DNA from: Pseudoduganella armeniaca
GTDB taxonomy: Bacteria > Pseudomonadota > Gammaproteobacteria > Burkholderiales > Burkholderiaceae_D
Length of the DNA: 64,000 nt
Assembly (NCBI RefSeq): GCF_003028855.1
Contig: NZ_CP028324.1
Coordinates: 6,014,001-6,078,000, forward strand
Direction: 5' to 3'
In this document: positions 1 to 9,300 of the stretch, in pieces
How positions within the stretch are numbered: the stretch's first letter is position 1
How the letters are laid out: every line of letters begins with the position of its first letter
The notes under the pieces: model-generated
What the model saw: only the letters and a program-made list of their open reading frames with translations
The model's database searches: none
What the model was told of the DNA's origin: nothing
Made by a program: the position numbers and the translations under genes

Positions 1-319
1 GCATCTTGGCGTACATCGTCATCACCGGGTTCTGGCGGTTCGGCGTCGTGAAATCGACCAGCTGCTTGTACAGGTAGCCTTCCGGCTGGCCGGCCAGCTT
101 CGGATTGGCGGTGATCGTCGAATTACCGGCGGCGCCGTGGCAGGACACGCAGGCCGGCAGGCCGCGCCCCGTGTCGCCGTCGGCATACAGGGAAGAACCC
201 TTGGCCGGATCGGCCTTGGCTGCTGCGGGGTGGGCCGCGTCGGCGGCGAATGCCGTGCCCGAAAAGATCATCAACGCTGTGAATATGGAATGTACCACCG
301 GTGTAAACGCACGATTCAT
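1..319 (-). CDS. Cytochrome c4-like c-type cytochrome, N-terminal part
   Basis: The first 106 codons of a gene that runs off the left edge. An N-terminal hydrophobic signal peptide ends near AFAADAAH. A single haem-binding CxxCH motif (ACVSCHG) follows at about residue 50, then the sequence PKLAGQPEGYLYKQL, which is typical of class I cytochromes of the c4/c5 group. Such proteins are periplasmic electron carriers feeding terminal oxidases. A second haem domain would be expected downstream but lies outside the window. The ATG at 319 is chosen because the signal peptide starts there. The gene is divergent from engB, with a gap of about 130 bases between them. Confidence 0.85.
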   Translation of the reverse strand, partial: MNRAFTPVVHSIFTALMIFSGTAFAADAAHPAAAKADPAKGSSLYADGDTGRGLPACVSCHGAAGNSTITANPKLAGQPEGYLYKQLVDFTTPNRQNPVMTMYAKM

Positions 320-449
320 TCAGACACCCTACAGAGACGAGTCGATAAAAGGGTCGCAGTGACGCGGACCGCAAGCCAGGTAATTCCTTATTGTACAATA
401 GCTTCCCCGGCCCAAAAGCCCTCTCTCCCTTGCGTTTCCCCTGATTCCC

Positions 450-1160
450 ATGTCCAAGCTCTGGCAAGCCCGCTTCTTCACGACCGTTAACCACCTGCGC
501 GACCTGCCTCGCACGACGGTGCCCGAAATCGCCTTCGCTGGGCGCTCGAATGCGGGAAAATCCACTGCAATCAATATCTTGTGCAATCAGAAGGGACTCG
601 CGTTCGCGTCCAAGACGCCGGGCCGCACGCAGCACATCAACTTTTTCTCCATCGGCGGCGCCCATGTGGCAATGCACCGGAAGGATGAGACCAACGTAGC
701 CGAAATCCGTTGCCTCCTGGCCGATTTGCCAGGGTATGGCTACGCCGAAGTATCTGGGGATGCCAAGTTGCATTGGCAGCGCCTGTTGGGCGATTATGTG
801 CAGCGACGCGAACAGCTCGCGGCACTCGTCCTCATCATGGATGCGCGCCGCCCGTTTACCGACCTCGATATCCAGATGCTGGAGTGGTTTGCCCCGACCG
901 GCAAGCCGATCCACTGCATCCTGACCAAGGTGGACAAGCTCAATCGCAACGAATCCGTCAACGTGCTGCGCCAGGCCCAGGCCAAGCTCGATAGCTATGT
1001 CGACGAAGACGGCGAAGGCTTCCCGTTCACCGTGCAGCTGTTCTCGGCGCTGAAACGCATCGGCATCGAGGAAGCGACGGCGAAGATCGAGGAACTCCTT
1101 GGCCTGAACGTCGACGTGGCCGACCTGGGAGCGCAGGACGAGGACGACGACGAACAATAA
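450..1160 (+). CDS. engB: Ribosome biogenesis GTP-binding protein EngB (YihA/YsxC)
   Basis: 236 residues. TRAFAC-class GTPase needed for late assembly of the 50S subunit. Visible GTPase motifs in order: G1 GRSNAGKST (about residue 32), G2 TPGRTQ, G3 DLPGYGYA and G4 TKVDKL. Length is slightly above the usual 200-220 residues because of an acidic C-terminal tail ending EDEDDDEQ. The ATG at 450 gives the normal N-terminus MSKLWQARFF. hemB follows after 11 bases on the same strand, so the two are probably cotranscribed. Divergent from the c4-like cytochrome. Confidence 0.95.
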   Translation: MSKLWQARFFTTVNHLRDLPRTTVPEIAFAGRSNAGKSTAINILCNQKGLAFASKTPGRTQHINFFSIGGAHVAMHRKDETNVAEIRCLLADLPGYGYAEVSGDAKLHWQRLLGDYVQRREQLAALVLIMDARRPFTDLDIQMLEWFAPTGKPIHCILTKVDKLNRNESVNVLRQAQAKLDSYVDEDGEGFPFTVQLFSALKRIGIEEATAKIEELLGLNVDVADLGAQDEDDDEQ

Positions 1161-1171
1161 CCAACTGCTGA

Positions 1172-2200
1172 ATGGACCACACCGCGATGCACAGCCCTCA
1201 CTTCTCCGCCCAGTTCCCCGCCATGCGCATGCGCCGCATGCGCCGCGACCCGTTCTCGCGCGCCCTGATGCGCGAAAACGTCGTCACCGCCGCCGACCTG
1301 ATTTATCCGGTGTTCATCCTGGAAGGCACGAACCAGCGCGAACCCGTCCTGTCGATGCCGGGCGTGGAGCGCGTCTCGGTGGACCTGCTGCTGAAGGTGG
1401 CTGAGGAGTGCGTCAACCTGGGCATCCCCGTGCTGGCGCTGTTCCCCGTGATCGACGCGGCACTCAAGACGCCGGACGGCGTCGAGGCGACCAATCCTGA
1501 AGGCCTGGTGCCACGGGCCGTGCGCGAGCTGAAAAAGCATTTTCCGCAGCTGGGCATCCTGACCGACGTGGCGCTGGACCCGTACACCAGCCACGGCCAG
1601 GACGGCCTGATCGACGACAACGGCTACGTCATCAACGACATCACGACGGACATGCTGGTACGCCAGGCGCTGGCGCAAGCCGACGCGGGCGTGGACGTGG
1701 TGGCGCCCTCGGACATGATGGACGGCCGCATCGGCGCGATCCGCCAGGCGCTGGAAGAGAAGAACCACATCCACACGCGCATCATGGCCTACTCGGCCAA
1801 GTACGCATCGGCCTTCTACGGCCCGTTCCGCGATGCCGTCGGCTCGGCGAAAAACCTGGGCAAGGGCGACAAGAACCAGTACCAGATGGACCCGGCCAAC
1901 AGCGACGAAGCGCTGCGCGAAGTGGCCGGCGACCTGCAGGAAGGCGCCGACATGGTGATGGTCAAGCCGGGCATGCCCTACCTGGACATCGTGCGCCGCG
2001 TGAAGGACGAGTTCAAGGTGCCCACGTTCGCCTACCAGGTCAGCGGCGAGTACGCGATGATCAAGGCGGCCGCGCAGAACGGCTGGCTCGATCACGACAA
2101 GGTCATGATGGAAGCGATGCTGGCGTTCAAACGCGCCGGCGCGGATGGGGTGCTGACGTATTTTGCGCTGGATATCGCGCGCAAGCTGAAGCAGGCATAA
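1172..2200 (+). CDS. hemB: Delta-aminolevulinic acid dehydratase (porphobilinogen synthase)
   Basis: 342 residues, normal for HemB. Condenses two 5-aminolevulinate molecules to porphobilinogen in tetrapyrrole synthesis (cytosol). The two active-site lysines are visible: Lys210 in MAYSAKYASAFYGPF and Lys265 in MVMVKPGMPYLD. The magnesium/metal-type region around residues 120-140 (TDVALDPYTSHGQDG) lacks the full cysteine triad of zinc enzymes, as in many proteobacterial HemB. The start at 1172 is the upstream ATG; an internal ATG five codons later (MHSPHF) is also possible. Its stop lies 5 bases before palindrome A1, which probably ends the transcript. Confidence 0.95.
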   Translation: MDHTAMHSPHFSAQFPAMRMRRMRRDPFSRALMRENVVTAADLIYPVFILEGTNQREPVLSMPGVERVSVDLLLKVAEECVNLGIPVLALFPVIDAALKTPDGVEATNPEGLVPRAVRELKKHFPQLGILTDVALDPYTSHGQDGLIDDNGYVINDITTDMLVRQALAQADAGVDVVAPSDMMDGRIGAIRQALEEKNHIHTRIMAYSAKYASAFYGPFRDAVGSAKNLGKGDKNQYQMDPANSDEALREVAGDLQEGADMVMVKPGMPYLDIVRRVKDEFKVPTFAYQVSGEYAMIKAAAQNGWLDHDKVMMEAMLAFKRAGADGVLTYFALDIARKLKQA

Positions 2201-2205
2201 CCCAT

Positions 2206-2258
2206 GGTGTCAGGCACCTGTCTCAGGGCGGCCCGCCCTGAGACAGGTGCCTGACACC
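2206..2258. repeat. Palindromic repeat, family A, copy 1
   Basis: A perfect inverted repeat of 26 bp arms around one central base. The outer arm reads GGTGTCAGGCACCTGTC. It lies between the convergent genes hemB and the LysR gene; the LysR stop codon (2223-2225) is inside it. Near-identical palindromes occur at 56822-56874 and 59089-59142. It could act as a two-way terminator, although neither strand shows a clear U-run. Confidence 0.9.
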
Positions 2259-3173
2259 GGTGTTTACTCGCAGGTCCGGCTCTGCGCGCAGCACCTCCTC
2301 GATCCACTCCCCGAACACCCGCACCTTCGGCGCGGCCATCCTCCCCTTCGGATACAGCAGCGACACCGGCATCGGTGTCGGTGGCGTCTCCGGCAGCAGC
2401 TCGACCAACGCACCGCTGGCCAGGTGCTGCCTTACTTGATAAGCCGCGGCCTGCGTGATGCCGATTCCCTGCAGCGCGCACAGCACGTTGGCATCGGCGT
2501 CGTCGACCGCCACCGGGCCGCCCACCTGCGCGGTCTCGATGCGACCGTCGACAATGAAATCCCAATCGAACGGCCGGCCCGTACGGCCAGAGTAGTGCAC
2601 GATGCCGCGGTGCGCGCGCAGGTCGGCGATCGTGCGCGGCGTACCGTGGGTTGCCAGGTAGCCCGGGGTCGCACATGTGACGAAGCGCATGGTGCCCACC
2701 TGCCGGCCGACCAGCGCGGAATCCTGCAGCGCGCCCACGCGCAGCGCGCAGTCGATGCCCTCCTGCGTCAGGTCGGCCAGCCGGTCGGCCAGGCTGACCG
2801 TCACCGTCAGCTCGGGCCAGGTAGCCAGGAAGGTCGCCAGCTGCGGCAGGATCACATTGCGGCCGACGGCGCCGGGCAGCTCGACCCGCAGCGTGCCGCG
2901 CGGCTGCGCCGCCGTCGCGCCGCGGAAGCCCTGCTCGGCCGTGTCGATGGCGGCCAAGATTTGCACGCACTGGTCGTAATAGGCCGCGCCATCGGTCGTC
3001 AGCGCCAGCTTGCGCGTGGTGCGCAGCAGCAGCGTCGTGCCCAGGTAGGCCTCCAGCTTCTGGATCGTCGCGGTCAACGCGGCGCGGGGCAGTCCCAGCG
3101 TCTCGGCCGCCTTGGTGAAACTGTTGGCCTCGACGATCCGCACGAACGTCTGCATGGCCTTGACCTTGTCCAT
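2223..3173 (-). CDS. LysR-family transcriptional regulator
   Basis: 316 residues. The N-terminal winged HTH of LysR type is clear: MQTFVRIVEANSFTKAAETLG, then LPRAALTATIQKLEAYLGTTLLLRTTRKLALTTDG (about residues 7-65). A two-lobe effector-binding domain follows (about 90-295; VELPGAVGRNVILPQL, DCALRVGALQDSALVGRQVG). It resembles the CrgA/AaeR-like subgroup that often controls a neighbouring exporter. It is divergent from the MFS gene at 3279 across 105 bases, so that gene is the likely target. Anomaly: the last residues (HLSQGGPP) and the stop are encoded inside palindrome A1. The inducer cannot be told from sequence. Confidence 0.92.
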   Translation of the reverse strand: MDKVKAMQTFVRIVEANSFTKAAETLGLPRAALTATIQKLEAYLGTTLLLRTTRKLALTTDGAAYYDQCVQILAAIDTAEQGFRGATAAQPRGTLRVELPGAVGRNVILPQLATFLATWPELTVTVSLADRLADLTQEGIDCALRVGALQDSALVGRQVGTMRFVTCATPGYLATHGTPRTIADLRAHRGIVHYSGRTGRPFDWDFIVDGRIETAQVGGPVAVDDADANVLCALQGIGITQAAAYQVRQHLASGALVELLPETPPTPMPVSLLYPKGRMAAPKVRVFGEWIEEVLRAEPDLRVNTGVRHLSQGGPP

Positions 3174-3278
3174 CGATTGTTCATCTAAAGTGAAAAGTAA
3201 AAGCGCATTATGCGCTGATTATCTTTACCGTCGACTCCCCTAGACTGGCCTCGTCCCTTTCCCACTTACGAGGCAATC

Positions 3279-4475
3279 ATGAACTCTTCCATTTCACGCG
3301 GCATGGTGCTGTTGCTGGCCGCGGCCGCCGGCCTGATCGTCGCCAACTTGTACTACGCCCAGACGTTGGTCGGCCCGATCAGCGTGGCGACAGGGCTGTC
3401 GCCCTCGGCTGCCGGCCTGATCGTCACATTGACGCAGGTCGGTTACACGCTCGGCCTGCTGTTTGTCGTGCCGCTGGGCGACCTGCTGGAGAACCGCCGG
3501 CTGATCGTGACGGCGTTGGCGGTTGCCGCCTTGGCGCTGCTGGCGGCGGCGTTTGCCACCAGCGCCGCCGTATTCCTGGCGGCCGCGCTGGTCATCGGGC
3601 TCTCGTCCGTCGCCGCGCAGGTGCTGGTACCGTTTGCCGCCCACCTCTCCAGCGAGGCCGAGCGGGGCCACGTCGTTGGCAAGGTCGTCAGCGGCCTGCT
3701 GCTGGGCGTGATGCTGGCGCGGCCGGCCGCCAGCTTGGTGGCGGACTATGCCAATTGGCACGTGGTCTTCGGCGGCGCAGCTGTGCTGATCGCCCTGCTG
3801 GCCCTGGTGCTGCGGGTCCGGCTGCCACAGCGGCGTCCAGCGGCCACGCTGTCGTATCCCAAATTGATCGGCTCGCTGTGGACCTTGTTCGCGACCACGC
3901 CCGTGCTGCGTCGCCGCGCTGCCTACCATGCCGGCTTGTTCGGCGCGTTCAGCCTGTTCTGGACCGTCGTACCGCTGGTGCTGGCCAGCCCGGCCTTCGG
4001 CCTGTCGGGAGCGCAGATTGCCGTGTTTGCCCTGGTCGGCATGGCGGGCGCCGTCGCATCGCCGATTGCCGGCAAGCTGGCCGACGCCGGTCACAGCCTG
4101 GTTGCCACCGCCGCCGCACTGGGCCTTGGCATCGCCGGCTTCGCGCTGCCGCTGCTGGTGCCGGGGTCACGCCCCGTCGCGCTCACCACATTGGTGGTGG
4201 CGTCGATCGTGCTGGACATGGGTGTCGCCGGTAACCTGGTGCTGGGCCAGCGCGCCATCTTCATGCTGGGCCACGAGGTGCGCAGCCGCCTGAACGGCCT
4301 GTACTTTGCTGTCTTCTTTGCCGGCGGCGCGGCAGGCTCCGCGCTGGGCGGCTGGGTGTATGCGCAGCATGGCTGGCATGCGGCATTGCTGGCGGGGATG
4401 GCGCTGCCGGCGCTGGCGCTGCTGTATTGGCTTGGTGAAGCAGTATCGGTGGCAAGTGCGCGCACTGCAGCCTAG
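3279..4475 (+). CDS. MFS transporter, probable drug/metabolite exporter
   Basis: 398 residues with about 12 hydrophobic segments, normal for the major facilitator superfamily. The cytoplasmic loop after TM2 carries the MFS signature-like stretch PLGDLLENRRLIV. The inner membrane N-terminus starts MNSSISRGMVLLLAAAAGLIVANLYYAQ, typical of the arabinose/multidrug exporter-like group (DHA1-type). The ATG at 3279 follows an AGG-containing ribosome site (ACGAGGCAATC). Divergent LysR partner at 2223-3173. The substrate is unknown. Confidence 0.9.
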   Translation: MNSSISRGMVLLLAAAAGLIVANLYYAQTLVGPISVATGLSPSAAGLIVTLTQVGYTLGLLFVVPLGDLLENRRLIVTALAVAALALLAAAFATSAAVFLAAALVIGLSSVAAQVLVPFAAHLSSEAERGHVVGKVVSGLLLGVMLARPAASLVADYANWHVVFGGAAVLIALLALVLRVRLPQRRPAATLSYPKLIGSLWTLFATTPVLRRRAAYHAGLFGAFSLFWTVVPLVLASPAFGLSGAQIAVFALVGMAGAVASPIAGKLADAGHSLVATAAALGLGIAGFALPLLVPGSRPVALTTLVVASIVLDMGVAGNLVLGQRAIFMLGHEVRSRLNGLYFAVFFAGGAAGSALGGWVYAQHGWHAALLAGMALPALALLYWLGEAVSVASARTAA

Positions 4476-4492
4476 CGCTGCCTTACGATTTA

Positions 4493-4524
4493 TTGCCTCA
4501 AAACCCGGGTCTGTCCCGGGTTTT
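4493..4524. repeat. Palindromic repeat, family B, copy 1
   Basis: Begins TTGCCTC, then the hairpin AAAACCCGGG / CCCGGGTTTT with loop TCTGT (4500-4524). 31 of 32 bases recur in inverse orientation at 15584-15615. It lies between convergent genes (MFS stop at 4475, CAT-like stop at 4524-4526). On the plus strand the right arm ends TTTT, so it can work as an intrinsic terminator. Confidence 0.85.
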
Positions 4525-5180
4525 CATGCTTGCATGAAGGTAGTGAGCTCGACCGCGATCTGCTGCGCCAGTTGGTGGACGTGGAAGCCGTCGACGAAGC
4601 CGTGGTGTGCCTGCACAGAAAACGGTAGTTGCAGGCGACCGCTGGTGACGTCGCGGAACTTGCCCCAGGCGATCGACGGGATGTCCGGGGTGCCCAGGTT
4701 CGCGGTCGGGTGCTGGATCGAGGTGAAGTCGAGCCACGGGATACAAGTGATGAAGACCTGTTCGCGCGCGGCACGCGGCGTCATCGTGCGGAACACACCG
4801 TTCAGCTCCGTCATCGCGGACGCTTCCTCCCGTGCGGCCTGGCCGCGCGCGACGAACTCGCGCAGGTCGTCGGTCCAGGCGAACTGGGCAAAGTTGAGGT
4901 CGTTGTGCTCGTTGATCACGGTAAAAGAGGGCGTCAACCGGTCGATGCGAAACACCTCGCCGTCCAGGATCCGGTAACGGAAGTTTTCGACCGCCAGCGT
5001 CGAGCGCAGCACCGCGCACAGCAGCACGTGGAACGGTGCCAGGCCCTGCTCCTTGCACCAGGGCCGGACATCCGGCAGGTCGAGGTTGAACGTCAGGTTG
5101 AGGGCCGGACTGTCCATCCGGTCGAACAGTTCGAAGCGGTCGCGCCGCCGGTGGAACAGCTGCATCTCTTGCGCCTTCAT
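4524..5180 (-). CDS. Chloramphenicol O-acetyltransferase-like protein
   Basis: 218 residues, matching the 210-220 of trimeric type A chloramphenicol acetyltransferases. The catalytic motif HHGFVDGFH (His193, Asp197) near the C-terminus matches the family pattern HHxxxDG. Other family landmarks are FHVLLCAVLRSTLAVENFRYR (about 50-70) and TSIQHPTANLGTPDIPSIAWGKF (about 153-175). The enzyme would transfer acetyl from acetyl-CoA to a hydroxyl acceptor; whether that is chloramphenicol is untested. No mobile-element genes adjoin it, so it looks like a resident chromosomal homologue. Its stop codon touches repeat B1. Confidence 0.85.
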   Translation of the reverse strand: MKAQEMQLFHRRRDRFELFDRMDSPALNLTFNLDLPDVRPWCKEQGLAPFHVLLCAVLRSTLAVENFRYRILDGEVFRIDRLTPSFTVINEHNDLNFAQFAWTDDLREFVARGQAAREEASAMTELNGVFRTMTPRAAREQVFITCIPWLDFTSIQHPTANLGTPDIPSIAWGKFRDVTSGRLQLPFSVQAHHGFVDGFHVHQLAQQIAVELTTFMQA

Positions 5181-5203
5181 AAAAGGCGCATTGTCGCACA
5201 GCG

Positions 5204-6172
5204 TCAGCGCCCGGCCGGCCGCACGTATTTCGGATACATCTCCTTGAGCAGGAAGGCGCGCAGTTCCGGCTCATCCTCCTTGCGCGCGCTCATCTTGACG
5301 ACGCGGCCCAGGCGGTGCGATTCCCACTCGAAGTCGCCCGGCTTTTCCTTGCGGATCAGCTCGATCATCTTCGTCACGACGGCATTTTCGATGTCGATCT
5401 CGCTGCCCAGCTCGACGTGCACCTGCTGCAGCCAGCGCCGCTTGAAATTGGTGTTCCAGCCGCGGAACTTGACGTCGGCGCTGTTGAAAGTCTGGTTCTG
5501 TACGTCGAAGATGCCGCCCGAGTCCTCACGGTCGCCGGCCGCGTTGCGGCCCTGCGCACCCATGATGTTGGCGATGGCGCGGGCCTTGGCCTTGGCGTCC
5601 TCGCTCTCGGCCGAATCGGACTGCTGGCTTTGCGCGGCGCCGCGGCGACGGCGGTTCTGTTCGATCAGCTGCGACATGTCCGTCACGTCCGGCGGCGGCG
5701 GCGTCAGCTTGGCCTGCACGGGTGGCGTCTCCTGCCGGCGCGGCTCCGTGATCGCGTCCGGATTGGTGCGCGGCTGCGGCGCCGGTTGCGGCCGCGGCTT
5801 GGCCTGGGCGGTGCGCTTGGGCGGCTGCTGTTGCGGTGTCGGGGTCGGCTTGGGCGACGGCGCGGGCTTGGTCGGCGTCGGCGATACGGGTGCGATCCAC
5901 ACCATTTCGCCAGCCTTTGACGGCGGCCGGATTTTGACGAAGGTCTGGGGATTCATCAGCACGATCAGCAAGAGCAGCAGGTGCAGGCCAATAGCGATGC
6001 CAAGGCCAACGCGGTTCGGCTGTTTGCGTCCGTATTGCAATGGCAGGCCGCCCGGTGGCAGGGCTTGGCCGCAGGTGGGGCAATACTCGTCGTGACCGTG
6101 GGTATGGCTGAATTGGAACAAGATAAACCGTCTTCTGTGCGCGAACCGGCAAGCCGGGCCAAAGTCGAGCAA
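5204..6172 (-). CDS. Proline-rich single-pass membrane protein, unknown function
   Basis: Up to 322 residues. No ATG starts this frame: candidate starts are TTG at 6172 or TTG at 6121. A CPTCG knuckle (CxxC) lies before a single membrane segment (GLGIAIGLHLLLLLIVLM). Then comes a long proline/lysine/glutamine-rich linker (about 80-160; PTKPAPSPKPTPTPQQQPPK) and a charged C-terminal domain (about 215-322) with FRGWNTNFKRRWLQQVHVELG. The membrane anchor plus Pro-rich spacer plus small C-terminal domain recalls TonB/TolA-like proteins, but the C-terminal domain is not one I recognise. It lies 23 bases downstream of the CAT-like gene on the same strand. Confidence 0.6.
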   Translation of the reverse strand: MLDFGPACRFAHRRRFILFQFSHTHGHDEYCPTCGQALPPGGLPLQYGRKQPNRVGLGIAIGLHLLLLLIVLMNPQTFVKIRPPSKAGEMVWIAPVSPTPTKPAPSPKPTPTPQQQPPKRTAQAKPRPQPAPQPRTNPDAITEPRRQETPPVQAKLTPPPPDVTDMSQLIEQNRRRRGAAQSQQSDSAESEDAKAKARAIANIMGAQGRNAAGDREDSGGIFDVQNQTFNSADVKFRGWNTNFKRRWLQQVHVELGSEIDIENAVVTKMIELIRKEKPGDFEWESHRLGRVVKMSARKEDEPELRAFLLKEMYPKYVRPAGR

Positions 6173-6244
6173 GCTTACGCGAGCTTGCGGTTAACGGATG
6201 TTACCGTATGTATCCTTCCAGCGGGCGCGACGCTGCACCGCAGC

Positions 6245-6376
6245 ACGGCCGAGCCCGTGTCCATCATGGGGTCACACCCCGACTCGGACACGAGCGCGAC
6301 ACTTACCCATCAGCACCGCAGTTGAGGCCGTGCCCATGTCGGGGTGTGACCCCTAGGTGGACACGGGCTGGGCCGT
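6245..6376. repeat. Inverted pair of family C repeats
   Basis: Two units in opposite orientation, about 6245-6297 and 6324-6376, separated by about 26 bases. Each carries CAGCCCGTGTCC or CGAGCCCGTGTCC and then GGGGTCACACCCCGAC. The right unit ends exactly at the stop codon of the RND gene (6376-6378). A related palindrome lies at 42862-42916. The arrangement resembles the paired REP units known from enterobacteria. Confidence 0.8.
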
Positions 6377-9300
6377 CAGTGCTTGGCCAGCTGGACGGCT
6401 TTAAGTTCCACCGGCTGCGACGGTGGCGTGGTGTCGTCCAGGTCGATGTCGCTCATCGGACCCTTGCCGCTGTACTTGTCCAGGAACAGGTAGATCACCG
6501 GCGTGATATACAAGGTGATCACTTGCGAGAAGATCAGGCCGCCGCAAACGGCCAGGCCCAGCGGCTGGCGCAGCTCGGCGCCCGCGCCCAGGCCCAATGC
6601 GATCGGCAGCGCCCCCATCAGCGCTGCCAGGGTCGTCATCAGGATCGGACGGAAGCGCAGGATGCAGGCCTCGCGGATTGCCTCGACCGGCGTTCTGCCC
6701 TCCTCCCGCTGCGCCTGCAGCGCGAAGTCGATCATCATGATGGCGTTCTTCTTGACGATACCGATCAGCATCAGGATGCCGATGATCGCGATCATCGTCA
6801 GGTCCAGCTTGAAGATCCACAAGGTCAGCAACGCGCCCACGGCGGCGGATGGCAGACCGGCCAGGATCGTCAGCGGGTGGATATAACTTTCGTACAGCAC
6901 GCCCAGCAGCACGTAGATGACGCCCAGCGCGGCCACGATCAGGATCACCTGGCTGCCCTGCGAGCTCTGGAACACGGCGGCGTCGCCGCCATACGTTGTG
7001 ATGATCGACGGCGGCAGGCCGAATTCCTGGCCCATCGCGTCGATCTTGGCCGTCGCGTTCCCCAGCGGCACGTCCGGCGCCAGGTTGAACGACAGCGTGA
7101 TCGCCTGCAGCTGGCCCTGGTGGTTGACGGCCGTCGGCCCCACCGTGCGCTGCACCGAGGCAAAGCTGGACAGTTTCACCAGCTGGCCGGCCGTGTTGCG
7201 CACCGAGACCTTGGTCAGCGCATCCTCGAAGCGCCGGTCTTCGTCCGCCGCTTCCAGGATCACGTAATAGCTGGCGGCGGACGAGTAGATCGTCGACACC
7301 TGCCGCTCGCCGAACGCCAGGTACAGCGCCGTGCGGATATCGCTCAGGTTGACGCCCAGGTTGTTGGCCTTGTCGCGGTCGATCTTGAGCGACGCCTGCA
7401 GGCCCTTGTTCTGCGAATCGCTCGTCACGTCGCGGAAGTCCGGGTCGGCGCGCATGCGCTCCAGGTAGCGTTCGGCCCATTCGTTCAGCGCATCGGGGCT
7501 GACGGACTGCAAGGTGTACTGGTAGCGGCTCTTGCTGGGGCGCCCGCCTAATTGCAAGTTCTGCACCGGCGACATGTAGACGGCAATGCCGGCCACCTGG
7601 CGCGTGGCCTTGCGCAGGCTTTCCAGCACCTGCGGCATCTTGTCGCGTTCGGCGCGGTCCTTCAGCACGACGAACATCCGTCCGGTGTTGCCGCCGCCCG
7701 TGAACGAGACGACGTCCTTGACGTTCTTGTCGGCCCGGATCAGCGCGGCCACGCGGTCCTGCAGCGCCAGCATGGCCGTCGACGAGATGTCCTCCGACGC
7801 CTCCGTGTTGATGCGGATCTGGCCGATGTCTTCCTCCGGGAAGAAGCCTTTCGGGATCGCGCTGTACATGACGATCGTCAGCGCGAACGTGGCGATGGCG
7901 ATGGCCAGCACCACGTAGCGGTGGCGCAGCGCCGTGTCCAGGGTGCGGGCGTAGCCGTCGCGCACCTTGGTGAAGGCGGCCTCGAAGTGGCGGCCGATAA
8001 AGCTGTCGTCGCCGGACGTCTCGTGCGAGTCGGCCGGCAGGAAGCGCGACGCCAGCATCGGCACCAGGGTCAGCGACACCGCCGCCGACACCAGCACCGA
8101 CAACGCGACGATCACGGCAAATTCGTGGAACATCAGCCCCATCACGCCCGGCATGAAGAAGATCGGGATGAACACGGCCACCAGCGAAATGGAAATGGAG
8201 ACGATCGTGAACCCCATCTCGCGCGCGCCGATCAGCGCCGCCTGCAGCGGCTTCTTGCCGTGCTCGATGTGCCGCACGATGTTTTCCAGCACGACGATCG
8301 CATCGTCCACGACCAGGCCGACCGCCAGCGTGATGCCCAGCAGCGAGATGTTGTCCAGGCTGTAGCCGAACGCGTACAGCAGCGCCAGCGCCCCCAGCAG
8401 CGAAATCGGCATCGTGATGGCCGGGATGAACGTGGCGGCGGCGCGGCGCAGGAACAGGAAGATGACGAGCACGACCAGCACGATCGTCAGCGCCAGGGTC
8501 AGGTTGACGTCATGCAGCGCTTCGCGGATCGACACGGAACGGTCGTTGACCAACGCGATATTGATGGATTCCGGCAACTGCGCCTTGAAGCGCGGCAGCA
8601 GCGCCTTGACGCCGTCGACCACCTGCACGGTATTCGCATCCGGCTGGCGCTGCACCAGCAGCACGATGGCGCGCTCGCCGTTGTAGCTGCCGAACGATTT
8701 GATGGACTGGAAACTGTCCTCGACGGTGGCGACGTCCTTCAGCCGCACCGGCTCGCCGTTGCGCACGGCAATGATCAGGTCGCGAAATTCCGACGCCTTC
8801 ATCATCTGCGGATTGCCCTGGATCGTCAGCGTCTGGGACGGGCCGTCCAGCACGCCCAGCGGCGTGTTGGCATTGGCGTTGCGCACGGCCGCCTGCACGT
8901 CGGCCAGGGTCAGGTCGCGCGCGTTGAGCAGGTCGGACTTGGCGCGGATGCGCACGGCAAAGCGCTTCTGGCCGTTGACGGTGACCTGCGCCACGCCGGG
9001 CAAGGTGGACAGGCTGGGCGCGATCAGGTTTTCCGCGTAGTCATTCAGCTCGGACAGCGACAACGACGGCGAGTTCATCGCCATGAACAACACGGGCGCG
9101 TCGGCCGGGTTGATCTTGCGGTACGACGGCAGGTCCGTCATCTCCTGCGGCAGCTGGCGCTGGGCACGCAGCAGCGCGGCCTGCACGTCCACCGCAGCCT
9201 CGTTGACGTTGATGCTGGAATCGAACTCCAGGGTCAGCGAGGTATTGCCCTGGGTGCTGGTCGACGTGATCATCGTCAGGCCGGCAATTGTCGAGAACTG

